In this document: piece by piece, positions 1 to 12,977 of the stretch | Position numbering within the stretch: the first letter of the stretch is position 1 | How the letters are laid out: the number at the start of each line of letters is the position of its first letter | Position numbers and translations under genes: made by a program | NCBI RefSeq assembly: GCF_000002425.4 | Contig: NC_037271.1 | Location: 13,269,869 to 13,333,868 of the forward strand | Length of the DNA stretch: 64,000 bases | Origin: Physcomitrium patens | Taxonomy: Eukaryota; Streptophyta; Bryopsida; Funariales; Funariaceae | Direction: 5' to 3' | The notes under the pieces: model-generated | Told to the model about the DNA's origin: nothing | The model's database searches: none | Seen by the model: the letters and a program-made list of their open reading frames with translations, nothing else

Positions 1-633
1 GATAAATTATTGTAAATATTTTTTAATAAAAATAAATGACATAAAAGTAAAATAATTTCAAGTTACAAGAAAAATTATCTTAGAGATATTTTTAAATTAA
101 TTTAACAATAATTTATGATATATATTGACAAAAATTAATTTTTTTTATAATTATAAATTATATTAAATAATTTATTAATTAATAAAAAAATAACTATCAA
201 AATACCAAGATTGATATACAAAAGAATATGTGGACTAAGATGTCTATCACATCTACAACTCTTTATTCATAGGTAGCGAATACAACTTATGATGCCTTAC
301 TATTGATCCTCTTATCTTGATAAATCTATCATTTTATGATTGGTCCATACAAAATATCATTTATCAACTATTTATTTTTTTAGATTAATCTATAATATCA
401 AAATCCATCATTTTTTCTATATTTATTTTATATTCTAAATATATTTGTAACAATAATTTGGTCTTTTTTCTAGAATAAAAAAGTCAATATTTCTATCTAC
501 TATACAACCTAAGCCACCACATCACTTATAATATATTATCTTTACAAAGCCTTTAATAATTAATAACTTATTATAGTAAAGACGATTCACTTTCTCTACA
601 TTTATTTTTGAGTCTTATTTACTTCAATATTTA
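1..633. other. AT-rich non-coding flank
   Basis: No convincing coding sequence. The stretch is strongly AT-rich, with stops in all frames. It precedes the TG-starting end of repeat A and may contain further decayed repeat DNA, but nothing in it can be named. Confidence 0.5.
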
Positions 634-2118
634 TGTTGACATATTATAATATATTAATTAGGTGAAAGAAAAAAATATAGATTACTATATAAAAGAACCT
701 AATTTTAAATATATTTATATATTACCTTATAAATGTAGATAATAGTCAAAGAAAAAATAATACTAATAATTTCTAATATCTCTTTTATACAAAATAGAAT
801 TCTATTTATTTTATACAGCCATAAATGAAATAAAATAAAGTAGATAAAAAAAATATACATATTTAGAAAGAAATTTATAGTAGTGTGTAGCAAAAATTAT
901 CTTAAGAAATCAAGAATTAATATCCAAAGAGGATTATTACAAACTAAGATTAAAATCAAATCTCAAGGCATAAAATCACGCATCTATGATAATTCTAGGG
1001 TTCTTTTGTTGATTGAAAAGTGGAATTTTAAAGAAAACTAGAAAGAAGTTTTTTAGATATTAGTTTTGAATAATTTGAATTTTTGATGATTATGTAAAAA
1101 CTTTGCAAAATTAAGGTTGTTTAGGAGTGACTTTGTTATTTTGAGAAATATAAAGAATTTATATTTTTGAAACTTTTAAAAGATTGGTAATAGATGTATA
1201 GGTCAAAATTTTTTAGTTGTATGATTATAATTGTGTTGAATATTTGTTATAAATTTGAGCTTGATTAAACAATTTATTTGAAGGTTGTTTAAATTAAAAA
1301 ATACTAAAGTCCTAGAAATTAGAATTTAAAAGATAAGTGAAGATTTTTAAGACTTGTAGCAATGTATTCATTGGATTGAAATAAAATTTTGCATACTAAT
1401 AGCAAATATGAATCCTACATCTATGCAAAGTTTGACAACAATTAAATAGTGGAATCAAGAGATATTGGCACTAGAAGATTGGAATCAAGGTTGGAGAAAA
1501 AAATTGGCCAATATCCAAGAAGATTATAAGGATTATCTTCTACTTGAGATATTCAATCTTCTTCAAAATTATTAAAATTATTTTTAAATAATAAATTAAA
1601 AATTAAGAAAAGTTTGAATTGAAATCAATAGTTAATTTAATAAATATTAAGATTTTATCCTTCTTTGGAATTTGGTAAAGATTTAGTTAGGATTTTACTA
1701 GGATTTAATTATAATTTGATTAAGATTTAAGATTTGACTAAGTTTTAGGATTTTTAAAGATTTAGTTAGATTTTTTAAAATATTTAGGTTTTAATTATAA
1801 TTTGATTGTGATTTAGAGTTTAGAATCTGATTGGGATTTAATTAAGATTTGATTAGGATTTTTTTATTAAGGATTTTATTAGAATGTAGTTAAAATTTGA
1901 TTAAGATTTAGGATTTAAGATTTGAATGAGATTTTATTATGAATTTTTTAGGATTTGATGAAGGTTTAATTAAAATTTAACTAAAGCATGTTAAAAAAAT
2001 TTAAGAATTATTTTTAAAATTTTAATAGGATATATTTAAGATAATTTTTAGCTTATTTAATTTATTTAAAGATATAAAAGGCTACTTCTAAACATCTTAT
2101 GTATTATATTGAATTATA
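634..2118 (+). mobile_element. LTR-like repeat A of the TGTTG...CAACA family
   Basis: About 1.5 kb, recognised by comparison with repeat C (17771-19453) and with repeat B (2786-4363), which is inverted relative to both. All three share the order: TGTTG start, an AGGTGAAAG-type segment, a block with CCAAAGAGG and AGGGTTCTTTTG, then a long degenerate TTAGGATTTGATT-like run, then a TATGTATTAT-type end. There is no coding content. It is probably a solo LTR of an old element. Orientation is given relative to C and is arbitrary, because the two ends are inverted copies of each other. This is the most diverged of the three members, and its upper edge is approximate. Confidence 0.55.
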
Positions 2119-2224
2119 AACTAAACCATAAGATAAGTTCAAATTCATCCATATTAAGATGTTTAGTGCATTCCCAGGTATGTTTCTACATAACATAATA
2201 ATGCTTTGCAAGTAGTTCAAGACT

Positions 2225-2509
2225 TTCAAACCTATTACATTTTAAAACTTTAAATATCTATTATTTATCAATGCTTTTGTAAGTAAATCTATTACATTGT
2301 CTTTGTTGTACAATATATTATGTTTCTTATCTCTTCTTTAATCTTTTTTTCTTTTAAGTGTTGTTGAACATCAATGTATTTGGTTCAAGGTTTGTAATTT
2401 AGATTCTTTGTAAATCCAAGGCATCTTTAATTATTATACTTAATTTAAATGGTGTTTATTTTTATAAGTCTAATATTTTTTTAAAAATTACTTTATTTAA
2501 GAAGTTTAA
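2225..2509 (-). mobile_element. copia RNase H remnant, left half
   Basis: Fossil fragment. On the minus strand it aligns by eye with the better preserved copia RNase H region at 6539-7007: the segments around AAGTGTTGTTGAACATCAAT and GATTCTTTGTAAATCC have clear counterparts there. It stops exactly where the chromovirus LTR begins at 2510, and its continuation resumes at 22206, so it is the host site of the large gypsy insertion. Heavily decayed and old. Family: Ty1/copia. Confidence 0.6.
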
Positions 2510-4617
2510 TATCAAGGATATGAATCTTAAAGAAAGAAAACCTCAATACACTCTTATGTCACTCAAAGAGGCTAAAATATCAATCAATGATGGTATAGTA
2601 TTAAATTAGAATGGCTATTGCTAAAGATAAGAAGATTAGAAAGTCTTGAAATAAGACTAAGAATTAGAAAGGTGTTAACAAGAGTGAAAAAAGCTTCACT
2701 CTTGCTTCTATATATACTCTTAACTAATAGCTATATGGGAGTGTTTTATACAACCTCCAAAACATTTTCACTTTGCAAGACACGTTGTTGTATTATATGA
2801 AGTCTTTGATGAGAATGCATTGGGCACTTGACTATGGAAGATAAAAAAGAAATTATAATAATAAGATCCTAAAAATTCTAGTAGAATCTTAAATAAATTT
2901 TAATTAAATCTTAATAATGCTAATCAAGATTTAATCAAATCCAAAAGAAATGTAAAAGAAATTACAAAAGAAACATGAAAAAATCTTAAATAAAATAATT
3001 TCTAATCAAGTCCTATTTTAATTCTAATTGAAATCATAATGGACCTTAATTAAATATTTTTTAAAATTCTAACTAAATTCTAAATCCTAAATCAAATCTT
3101 AGATAAATCTTAGCTCTAAAAAAATCCTAAATTCTAAATCAAATCCTAAATTAATCCTAAATCCTAAGCCGTAAATAAATCCTAAATAAATTCTAAGTTT
3201 TAAATAATTTTTAAATCCTAAATCAAATCCTAAAAAAATCCTAAATCCTAATCCAAATCCTAAACAAATCTTAAATCCTTACAAAATCCTTGACAAATCT
3301 TAAGCCTTAAATAAACTTAATTCAATTCTAAAGCAGATTAAAACTCCAATATCTATTGATTAAACCATTGTTGCTTAAAAATTTATACACCTTTCAACCT
3401 CTTAATTAAAAATAAGTACAACAAAATCAAAGATAATTGTACTTATCAAATAGAAAACAAATCCTAAAATCCACTTGAGTGTTAGTTGACTTCTTACTTC
3501 AACCTAAATATTGAATTTTTAGTGCCAATATCTTCCATTTGAACTATTTATTTTCTTCCAAAATTCACTTAAACTGTTAGAAATCAAATCTAGTCTCCAC
3601 TTTAAAAAACTTACTTCAATTCAATCAATAGATTGCTAAAGATGTTAAAAATACTCACTAATTCTCAAATTCCAATTTTTGAGACCTCAACCTACAAAAA
3701 ATTTTACATGCTTTGATTTAATTGTTTAATTGAACTTAAATTTATAATACACATCAAGCACAACTATATCTACCTACCTATGAAATTATATTTATAGATC
3801 TATTACAAAACTTCTAATTTTTTTTAAACTATCAATCCTATTTTATTTCATTAAACCCAAGTCATCTGAATCAATCTTAACTTTGTAAAGCTCTTACAAA
3901 TTCATTACAAATCCAAATCACAAAAAACTAATTTTCATGAAAATCCTATCAAGTTTGATCTCAAATCCCACTCTCCAATCTACCAAAGAACCCCAATGTC
4001 ATTGTCGGTGCATGATTTTGTGCCTTGAGGTCTAATTTCAATCCAAGTTGACAACCAATCCTCTTTGGGCATCAATTCTTAACTACTTGATGTAAATTTT
4101 TCTAAAATATACTTTTAATTCTTTTCTACACATTCTTATTTTATTATATTCTCCAATCTAATTTATTTTGTCTTATTTATGGTCCTACAAAGTAAGTAGA
4201 AGCCTATTTCATAAAAAAGTAGCAATAATATCCTTTAATTTTATTATCTTTTGACTATTATCTTTATTCTAAGATAATTTACTATAATATTTTAAAATAA
4301 GATCTTATATAATATAATATTTTTTTCTCTTTCATTCATTAGTTGTGTTACATCATGACAACATATTTTAACCTGCAAGAGAATTTTTTTATATGTGTGC
4401 CACATAATTACCTTGTTCTGCAAGCTATCAATACATGTTTAATTTGTTGACTAAGTTTTTAAGCTACGAATTAATTACAAATATATGTAAAATCAAAGCA
4501 ATATCTATAGAGCTTCTAAGAAGCTTCTTTAAAAAATATTATAAAATAAATTTGCTTTTACTCAATTATATTTAATCATATAGATAAATATTGGAATAAA
4601 TATGTGTGTCTATGATA
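2510..4617 (-). repeat. 3' LTR of the chromovirus, split by repeat B
   Basis: The two pieces 2510-2785 and 4364-4617 together match the 5' LTR at 21672-22205 in order and at similar length (about 530 bases). Shared landmarks include GACAAGAAGATTAGAAAGTC-like and GCCACATAATTA segments. Repeat B sits between them with no internal LTR sequence lost. Confidence 0.75.
2786..4363 (-). mobile_element. LTR-like repeat B, nested in the chromovirus 3' LTR
   Basis: About 1.58 kb, in inverted orientation relative to repeats A and C. On the plus strand it begins TGTTGTATTATATGAAG and ends CATCATGACAACA, so it has TGTTG/CAACA ends. The interior carries a long run of AAATCCTAAATCAAATCC-like units, the complement of the run in A and C. 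No clear target duplication of more than one base is visible. Non-coding, probably a solo LTR. Confidence 0.65.
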
Positions 4618-4957
4618 TTATCTTTTCTTCTAGAAACAAATTCTACAAAGAACAGTCATTATATGTTGAGTAAATTTAAGATAGAAGAAATTATTTTGCC
4701 ATTTACTTTGATCTATGTTTTCTTGAAAGATGGTTGATAGGTCCTCTCAGCTACCAATAATGTCCCATATTAAGGCAAGAAGACCACCTTATTATTTGAT
4801 TATTGTTGAGGCATTTATAACTCATTTCAAAATAAAATATTGGAAACATTGTCAAGAGTTGTTTTGACTTCTAATAAAATCACCAAACATTAAGAGTTTC
4901 TTCCAAAGTTGTGATATAAAACACATTGTATCTTACCATCTATTCAAAGAAGGACAT

Positions 4958-5680
4958 TGTAGAATAGGTAAATAAACTTTGTGATAAGTTATTGGTTGGT
5001 TATTGATAACCTTGAAAATTAGACTGATGGTTAGACAATTTAGTTGGTAATAGTAGGTTGTTAGTGGAATAAATGGTTAAGAATTCAAACGGTCATAACC
5101 TTTGAAATCTGCTGGTCGACGGTCCATCTTTTGGTAGGATAAAGAGGTTGAAGAAAGAGAAATCGAGGCCAGACTATGAGAGTCGTAAGCCAAGGACCAA
5201 ACTGTAAGAGTCGTAAGCCAGGGCAAGCTTGGTGCTACCTCTTTTTTGTTACTTTCTTGTTGATGAGTAATGGATAGTTTCTGAATATTGAAAAGTTAGT
5301 TTAGAGTGCTTGACTATGAGAGTCGTAAGCCGAGATATTGAATTTTGTGTGATGAATTGAAAAACTGAATACAATAGATAAGCTGGAGATCAGTAATTGA
5401 ATATATATAAACCACAAGGAGAGTAAGTGGAAGATGAACGGATAAGAATATGGAAGTATTATTAAATTGATAGTCGTAGAATGGATTATGGGTTGAATTA
5501 AGACTAAAGTAGTAAGCCTTGGTGTTTTGTAGTTGATAATTGATTTTAGATAGCTAGAGTATAGTCAATTGTGACACTAACACACCCAATTCATATAATC
5601 AGTCTTTCTCCATGTTTGAACCCACCTCTTTTAGTTTAATTTCTTTGGTATATTGAAGCTTGAACACAACGAGAACAATA
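4958..5680 (+). repeat. 5' LTR of the OTA gypsy
   Basis: It aligns along its whole length with 12978-13701. Both carry several copies of a GAGAGTCGTAAG(C/T)C-like motif and the block ATGAGTAATGGATAGTTTCT. The upper end is set by the primer-binding-like TTTGGCGC that follows. Confidence 0.85.
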
Positions 5681-6027
5681 TTTTGGCGCAATTGATGGAA
5701 AAATGATAATAATATGAAATGCTAGAAATTGATTGTATGAGAGATGGAATTATATGTTGAATGAGAATGTAAGTAGAATCAGTTTTAGGATTACAAATAT
5801 ATGAGTTATAATTCAAGGCAATATTGTTTTTGTAAAGAAGAATGAAAGATTATGAGTGATAAGCATGAAAGGGAGGATTATCAAAGAATTAATCAATATG
5901 TGAAAGAAAGACAAGAGCGATTATGCATAAGAAATATCCTATGGGAACGACAAAAAAGAATTGTAGGTCCAAGAAAAATCAAAGGAAGAAAAATTCAGAT
6001 TCAAATAGTAACGAGACCACTGATAAC

Positions 6028-7007
6028 TATTAAGAAAATAAGTACTTAGAAGACACAATACTTAGCATCAGCAAGGTTGCACACAAAGAGAGTATGGAAT
6101 AAGATATCTCTCACTTCCAACACCCATTACTTATATGTGGTAGTTGCTGCCCTAAAAGATAATGTTCACTCTTTGACTTTTACACACATGGCCCTAGGAT
6201 CCTTTTGGCATCTCACTAGTCCCAAGAGTATCCTATGTCCAATACTAATTACTCTTACATCTTATATACATGCTCTTAGGATCCTTTAGCATCTCACGAA
6301 CTATGAGGGTCTCTTATGACACACACTAATGACTCATACTTAGTCTTGGGATATTTCCTTGTTAATACTTTATCCTTTTGACTTTGACTCTTGGTCCATG
6401 ACTTCGTCCTATATCCATTGGATGCCCTTACCATATACCAAGAGTCAAACCTTTGACCACTAGCAACTTACCTAAGGTAATATCCTATACAAGATAATAT
6501 TTTCTACTTTTACTTTAATACTCCCACTTTGCTATTAGTCAAATGCCTTTTAAGCCTAATACCTTTGTCAACATGTGGTGTCTATCCTTTACTAATGTTT
6601 TTGTCAACAAATCAGCAAGCATGTCCTCCGTTGCACAATACTTCATATCAATCACTACCATTTCAATCTTCTCTCTTATAAAGTGATGTTGAATGTCAAT
6701 GTGCTTGGTCCTTGAATGATGCTTTGGATTCTTTGCAAATGCAAGACATCCTTGATTGTCACACTTCATTGGAATTGCTTCCATTTACATATCTCCAATG
6801 TCCTCCAAAAGTTGTCTTAACCATATTGCCTCTATTGTACCATGGCTTGCTGCCATATACTCCGCCTCCATTGTTGACTTTGCAATTATTGGTTGTCTCT
6901 TGCAATTCCATGAAATTACTCCCACTCTAACAAAGAATACATATCTTGTTGTTGACATTCTATCATTTGCATCTTCAGCCCTATCCGCTTCACAAAAACA
7001 ATGCAAA
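6028..7007 (-). mobile_element. copia fragment (RNase H plus one LTR) inside the OTA gypsy gag
   Basis: Fossil piece of a Ty1/copia element on the minus strand. The RNase H part (6539-7007) shows the copia signatures STMEAEYMA, CDNQGCLAFAKNP, HSRTKHIDI, HHFIREK and LADLLTKTL. An AAAGTGGGAG polypurine tract (6521-6530) follows, then a putative 3' LTR (6028-6520) with TATTAAAG/CTTAATA-type ends. The LTR limits are inferred from those ends. Only this terminal part is present. Gag of the surrounding gypsy resumes right after 7007. Confidence 0.75.
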
Positions 7008-7298
7008 CTAATGTTATCTAATGGTTTGCATCCACGAGAATTGAAAATGTTTGTAAAAGAGGCTCGACTAGCTATGGTAGAAGCATCGTTGGCACGAGCA
7101 AAGGTATGGGAAGAATGTCATTATGATCAATTGTTAACAGTGGGGGCCACGATGATTCCAAGTTCAGGAAGCCAACAAATATAATTGAAAAATGTGTTGA
7201 TGGGTAATTATCCACAAATGGCTGCATCCAATATGAAGAATGTTATGTTGCAAAAATCAATTAATGCTACACTACTCCAAGCAATAGCGTAAATAACA

Positions 7299-7601
7299 AT
7301 GATACCTTATTATACATTGCCAACCTGTCAACAATCGGAGTTGCTCACAAATGTGACTGTTAAAGATCCAAATAAAGCCTTGTTATTAAATCTAAGAAAG
7401 AAGATGGAAGAATTGGCCTTGAATTTAGCTAAAGACAAGGAGAAACGACATAAGCCTTCTAATACGAGACCTAATGTATGGTGTAATAATTGTAAGGGAC
7501 AAGGTCATTTTGATACAGAATGTCCATCACCTAGACAAATGGGTGTTCAATGTACATTTTGTGAAGGAAAGCACCCTACCCAAAACTGCTGGTATTTATA
7601 A
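7299..7601 (+). other. gag zinc-knuckle segment of the OTA gypsy fossil
   Basis: Open stretch whose end encodes two cysteine-histidine knuckles (CNNCKGQGHFDTEC and CTFCEGKHPTQNC), the nucleic-acid-binding motifs of retroelement nucleocapsid. It is part of the broken element at 4958-13701 and not a host gene. Confidence 0.75.
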
Positions 7602-9782
7602 AGGCAATAATAGTTCAATAAACAAACGATTCAGTCAACTCAATGGCATGTTAATCAAGTACAAACTAAAAATATGGATGGTTGGAATAGTAATCGCTCA
7701 AATTGACCTAATCATGGCTTTGGGGATTTTCAAAATACTAATTATAATTCAGTTTATGGAACAAAGATGCAGAATAGTGGAAATAATCAAGGAGGTAATC
7801 TCCAAGCTATACCAATTCAGTAGTCCAATTCTCGACCAATAGCAATTGATCAGTCAGGATCATTTACTATAGCTACTTGGAATCGGCCTAGTAGATATAT
7901 TCCAGTGGAGACTCCAAGTGTACCTGACGGTATGGATCGAAAACCACTACATTGCTACCGGTGTTGACTAATTGGTCATTATGCCAGTAAATGTCTTAAT
8001 CCAAGGTTTATAGACGAATATGCTCGAGTATGTGGAAATTACAAGTAATTGGGTCATTTTTATTATCAATGCAATGTTTCATTTAACCCTAATAATCATG
8101 ATCAGAAGATACAATTGACTATGTAAATTGTAAAGGAAAAAAATAACGGGATACAAGAATCATCAGTTCATCAAGTAAAAGTTGTCTAAGCTATCCATAC
8201 AAGAAGTCAGCAAAAGTAGAAAGGACCAATTTAATATTTGGATGATCTTGAAGCGAAGGGCTAGTTGGATCCAATTATGGGGCCATCCAATCTAGGTCCT
8301 GACATGGGTCCCTTACTCAATATAAGACCTGAATCAGTTATGGACCCCAATGAAGTACCAATTACGGAGGCTTCGATTTTGTGTCAAGCTATTCCGTTTC
8401 CTACACAGTTTCAAAAAACGTCCTTTCTGTTGAAAGATCCTCTAAGAGGCAAGAATTATTAGGAACCAATATCAGCCCAATTAGGAGAACAATCTTATCC
8501 ATTGAAAGAAACGATTTTACAGGCTCCGTCAAATTTAGTTCCAATAGCTTTACCAATTTCCAATATAGAAAAAACCAATTTATCTGTGTCAGTGTCTAAG
8601 ATTGGGAAGAAGAAATGAACATTGGGAATTACCACTAATACAGAACCATATGATATTCTAAAAGATTTGGATACCATACAGCCCACGATCTCTATAAAGC
8701 AACTATTGGCGGTAGCACCTGAGTGTCGAACTATCTTGAATTCCTCATTAATTCATTGCAGATCTCAAAATAAAGAAATATAAGAAGTAAGTTTAAATCC
8801 TGATCTGGATGCATCAATGATTGATGTCTCAATTGATGGAGTGTTATTATTGGGAGTGCAAGTAGACGGAGGATCTACTGTAAATCTTATGAATGTCGCT
8901 ACAATGGAGGAGTTGGATTTGGATCACTTATTACCTATTATAGTAGTTTTAAAAATGGTTGAGTCTAGTCGAGTTAAACCTATGGATATTTTACGAAGTA
9001 TTGATACAATAATTCCGGAGATTACCTACAAAATTGATTATATTATTTTTTGATTGTGAAGCTCTATATTGTCATACCCAATTTTATTAGGGCGACCATG
9101 GTTGTATCAAGCTAAAGCTCGAAATGATTGGGGCCATGGTACATTGATAATTGGGAAAGATAATGATAAAATTGTGCTTCAAATATACCTTGTCCAATAT
9201 CACGGAGAAAGTCAAGTTGCCAGTTCGGAATTCATATCGGATTGTAAAGATGAGTCTACAGAAGAAGAAATTGGTGCATCTCACCTAATTTATACTGATA
9301 CAAGGCAAGTTATTGAGCACACTAGAATGAAATATCAGTGTAGGAGACCGGGAGAGTACTTAGTTCCTCCAGATGTTATTGATGATTTTGATCATATGAT
9401 AACATATTGGATGAATAGACATGATATTAATCACTTTAGTACTATGGAACTGGAGTTGAAAAGTTCTAATTTGTCGGATTTTATAAAAGATTTTAAAATT
9501 GAGCAAAATATTATTCTAGAGACTCTTGAAATTCTACGATGTCAACTAATTAATTTAGGTATAGGAGAGGCTCCTCAAATCATTCAAATTTACGACAGTA
9601 TAAAAGGCAAAGAAAAAGAAATTTTGGTGGATTACTTCTTAATGCATAAAACTGCTTTTGCGTGGTCATATGCAGATTTGAAAGGAATTCGAGCTGAAGT
9701 TTGTGAGCATCAAATTATATTAGAGGAGAACGCTACACCAGTACACCAAAGACAACATTGACTTAATCCAAAATACTCACTT

Positions 9783-10514
9783 ATGGTAAAAAAAGAGCTA
9801 GATAAACTCTTGGAGGTTGGATTTATCTATCGAGTTCCTTTCAGTGAATGGATTTCACCAATTGTTATGGGACCGAAAAAGAATGGAAAATTTTGCATCT
9901 GTCAAGATTTCTACAAATTAAATGCGGCTACCAAGAAGGATTATTTTTCTTTACCATTCATGGATAGTATATTGGATGCTGTCGCTGGACATGAATGTTA
10001 TTCATTTCTTGATGGATTCTCTGGTTATAATCAAGTTAAGATTGCAAAAGAAGACCAGTTAAAAACTACTTTTACTATAGATTGGGGGACCTTTGCCTAT
10101 AAGGTTATGCCGTTTGGACTTTGTAATGCACCAGCCACATTTCAAAAGGTAATGATGCAAGCGTTCAAAGATTATCTACAAATTCTAATGGAAATATTTT
10201 TAGATGATTTTTGTACATTTAGTACAAGAGCCAGGCATTTAGAATGTCTAGGTCAATATTTGAATCAATGTGTCAAATATGGAATTTCTTTAAATTTAAA
10301 AAAATATCAATTTAGTGTACCTTCTGGTAAGCTTTTGGATCATATAGTTTCGATGCCAGGCATTGCTACAGATCCGGATAAAATAAAGATTATAGTAGAA
10401 TTAAAGCAAGCAGACATTGCTATGGGTGTTCAAACATTTGTTGGCCATATTAGTTATTATTGGCAATTTATCTATCTTTTTACTGTTATATACCTTTCCT
10501 TGACAATCTCTTGA
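9783..10514 (+). other. reverse transcriptase segment of the OTA gypsy fossil
   Basis: Encodes the RT core blocks SEWISPIVMGPKKNGKFCIC, YSFLDGFSGYNQ and MPFGLCNAPATFQ. The FGLCNAPATFQ form together with SGYNQ is typical of the Athila/Tat side of Ty3/gypsy rather than chromoviruses. It is a fossil part of the element at 4958-13701. Confidence 0.8.
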
Positions 10515-12977
10515 AGAAACCACCAACTGATGGGACCAGTCTATTTTGGACAAAAGAATGTACAATTATATTTGAAACATTGAAACAGAAATTGGTTTCA
10601 GCACCAATATTGGTGGCACCTTGTTGGACAAAACCATTCCAAGTTTATGTGGATGTATCTAATGTCGTGATTGGTTCTGTGCTAAGCCAGAAAGATGACT
10701 GGGGTTTTGATCACCCTATTTATTATATAAGTCATCAATTGGTAGCATTTGAAAGAAATTATACAACAACCAAAAGAGAAGCATTGGAGATGATTTATTC
10801 CGTACAAAAGTTTTGACATTATCTTCTTGGTTATAAATTTGTTTTCTATGTTGACCATGTTGCTTTAAAATATATGATTAATAAGCCTCAATTGAGTGTT
10901 TGTGTTACACAATGGGTTTTATTATTATATAAATTTGATTTTACTATTCAGATAAGACCAGAAAAATCACATTCCAATGTGAACCATTTTTCTCGATTAT
11001 CCAATATATTAGGTAATGAATCCATTAACGATGCACTATCCGATGCAGAACTGTTTGTGGTAGATGTAATTACTCCAAAGTATAGTGAAATAATTCAATA
11101 CTTGACATTTCAAACCTTCCCACTCAATTTTAATGAAAAGCTTAAACGACGCTTAATATTAAAATATGCACCTTATACGATGATTGGTAAAGCTTTATAT
11201 AAACAAGGCAAGGATGGAGTTTTGCGATGCTCTATTTATCAGATTGAAGTGCGTACTATAGTAAAAGGTTGCGACTTGGATAGTTATGGTGGATTTTTTG
11301 CGGAAGACAACACAGCGCGTAAAGCTTTAAAGGCTGGTTATTGATGGCCAACAATGTTTGCAGATGCCCACCAATTCATCCATCATTGTGATCCATGTCA
11401 AAGAATGGATCAACCTACTAGAACTTCAACAATGCCATTGGTACCAATTCTAGCTCAAGCACCTTTTGAAAAATGGGAAATTGATTTTGTGGGACTAATT
11501 GCACCAACCTCGAGAAATAGAAAAAAATAGTATATATTGATAGCAACAGATTACGTAACAAAATAGGCTGAAGCCGTAGCTACGAAAACCAATAGTGGAA
11601 GTACAATAGCAACCTTTTTGTATGAAAATATTATTACATGGTTTGGTTGTCCACAAGAATTGGTTAGTGATCGAGGAACTCATTTTATAAATAGTACAAT
11701 CGAAGCACTCACGCTTAAATACGAGATAAAACATCAAAAGACTACACTGTATCACCCTAGAGCCAATGGACAAACGGAAAAGACTAATAGAATTTTATGT
11801 AAAATCTTAACAAAAACAGTGTCAGGAGCGGGAACAGATTGGGACACTAAGTTGTTTGTAACTTTATAGGTATACCATACTGCATATAAAGTTACTACCA
11901 ATGCTATCCCTTTTTAATTAGTTTATGGCCAGGAAGCAATATTACCTATTGAATTCGAAGTCCAAAGTTTACAAATTGCTATAGATACTAGATTGGGAGA
12001 TCAGGATTCATTATGGCACCGTTTAGAAGAATTAGAAAAATTAGATGAAACTAGAGCCAATGCATTAATGTTCATGGAAACTACACAAAAACGAAGGAAG
12101 ACTTATTATGATAGTAAGCTTAGACCAAAGGCTTTTATGCCAAATGATTTGGTACTTCTTTATGATAGTCAATTTAAAAAATTTCCAAGAAAATTTCAAG
12201 TTCGATGGCATGGGCCATATCGAGTTATTCACGGATTTCCAAATGGTTCCGTGTAATTGGAAGATTTTATGGATACTAAATTTATGACATGGATCAATGG
12301 CAATTGGTTTAAACTTTTCTATACATAAATCTGGGACGGGTTTTCTGTTCCAAAAAGGAGGGAGAGATAAATAATGATGATGATAGGATATTTCATCATG
12401 ATGAATCGTGGGAAATAAGGGGGAGTCCACCCAATTGATTGGACCATAGTAAGAAGTAGGAGAGGGACTCTTGACAAGCATCGTATTTTCTTTTGTAGTT
12501 AAAGAGAAGATAGCGAACATAGTGTCTGAGAAAGCAAAGTTGTAGATCAATTGGAAGGAACGGCAAGAACGGCTGCAAGTAGAGGTTGCAATATTACAGA
12601 ATAAACTAGCCGTATTAGCAAAGGAGGCCAATAATTTAGTGTTGACCAATATGTCAGTTTTAGCGACAACACCTTTGAAGATACCTTTGAAATCGACAAA
12701 AGAATGGCAGAAGATATTGGAGGAGCGTGACAACCAAATTGCCTAACGTGAGTCTCAGGTATGGGAATTGGATTTGTTGAATGAAGTTCTGATGGTGCGT
12801 TTGGATGGAGAATCCTTGAATACTGAGGCAGATGACAAAGATGTAAAGAGGAGAAGGTAACCAATTCAAAGGGTAGTAAGCCAATGTCATTGACTCAAGA
12901 AGCCAACGCTGCTACATCTTTATAAGTTGAGGCTAAATAATATTTATGAGGATGCTGTACAATTAGGAGTGGGGCTA

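Noticed and set aside
2870-3320. Possible interstitial telomere array
   Set aside because: The units vary in length and sequence and recur at the same place in three dispersed repeats. It is part of a repeat family, not a captured chromosome end.
5180-5340. CRISPR-like spaced repeats (GAGAGTCGTAAGCC copies)
   Set aside because: The copies are short, irregularly spaced and lie within an LTR that is repeated at 12978-13701. They are LTR-internal motifs in a eukaryotic genome.
9087-9284. Minus-strand frames within the OTA gypsy
   Set aside because: They are shadows of the plus-strand element region; no independent signal.
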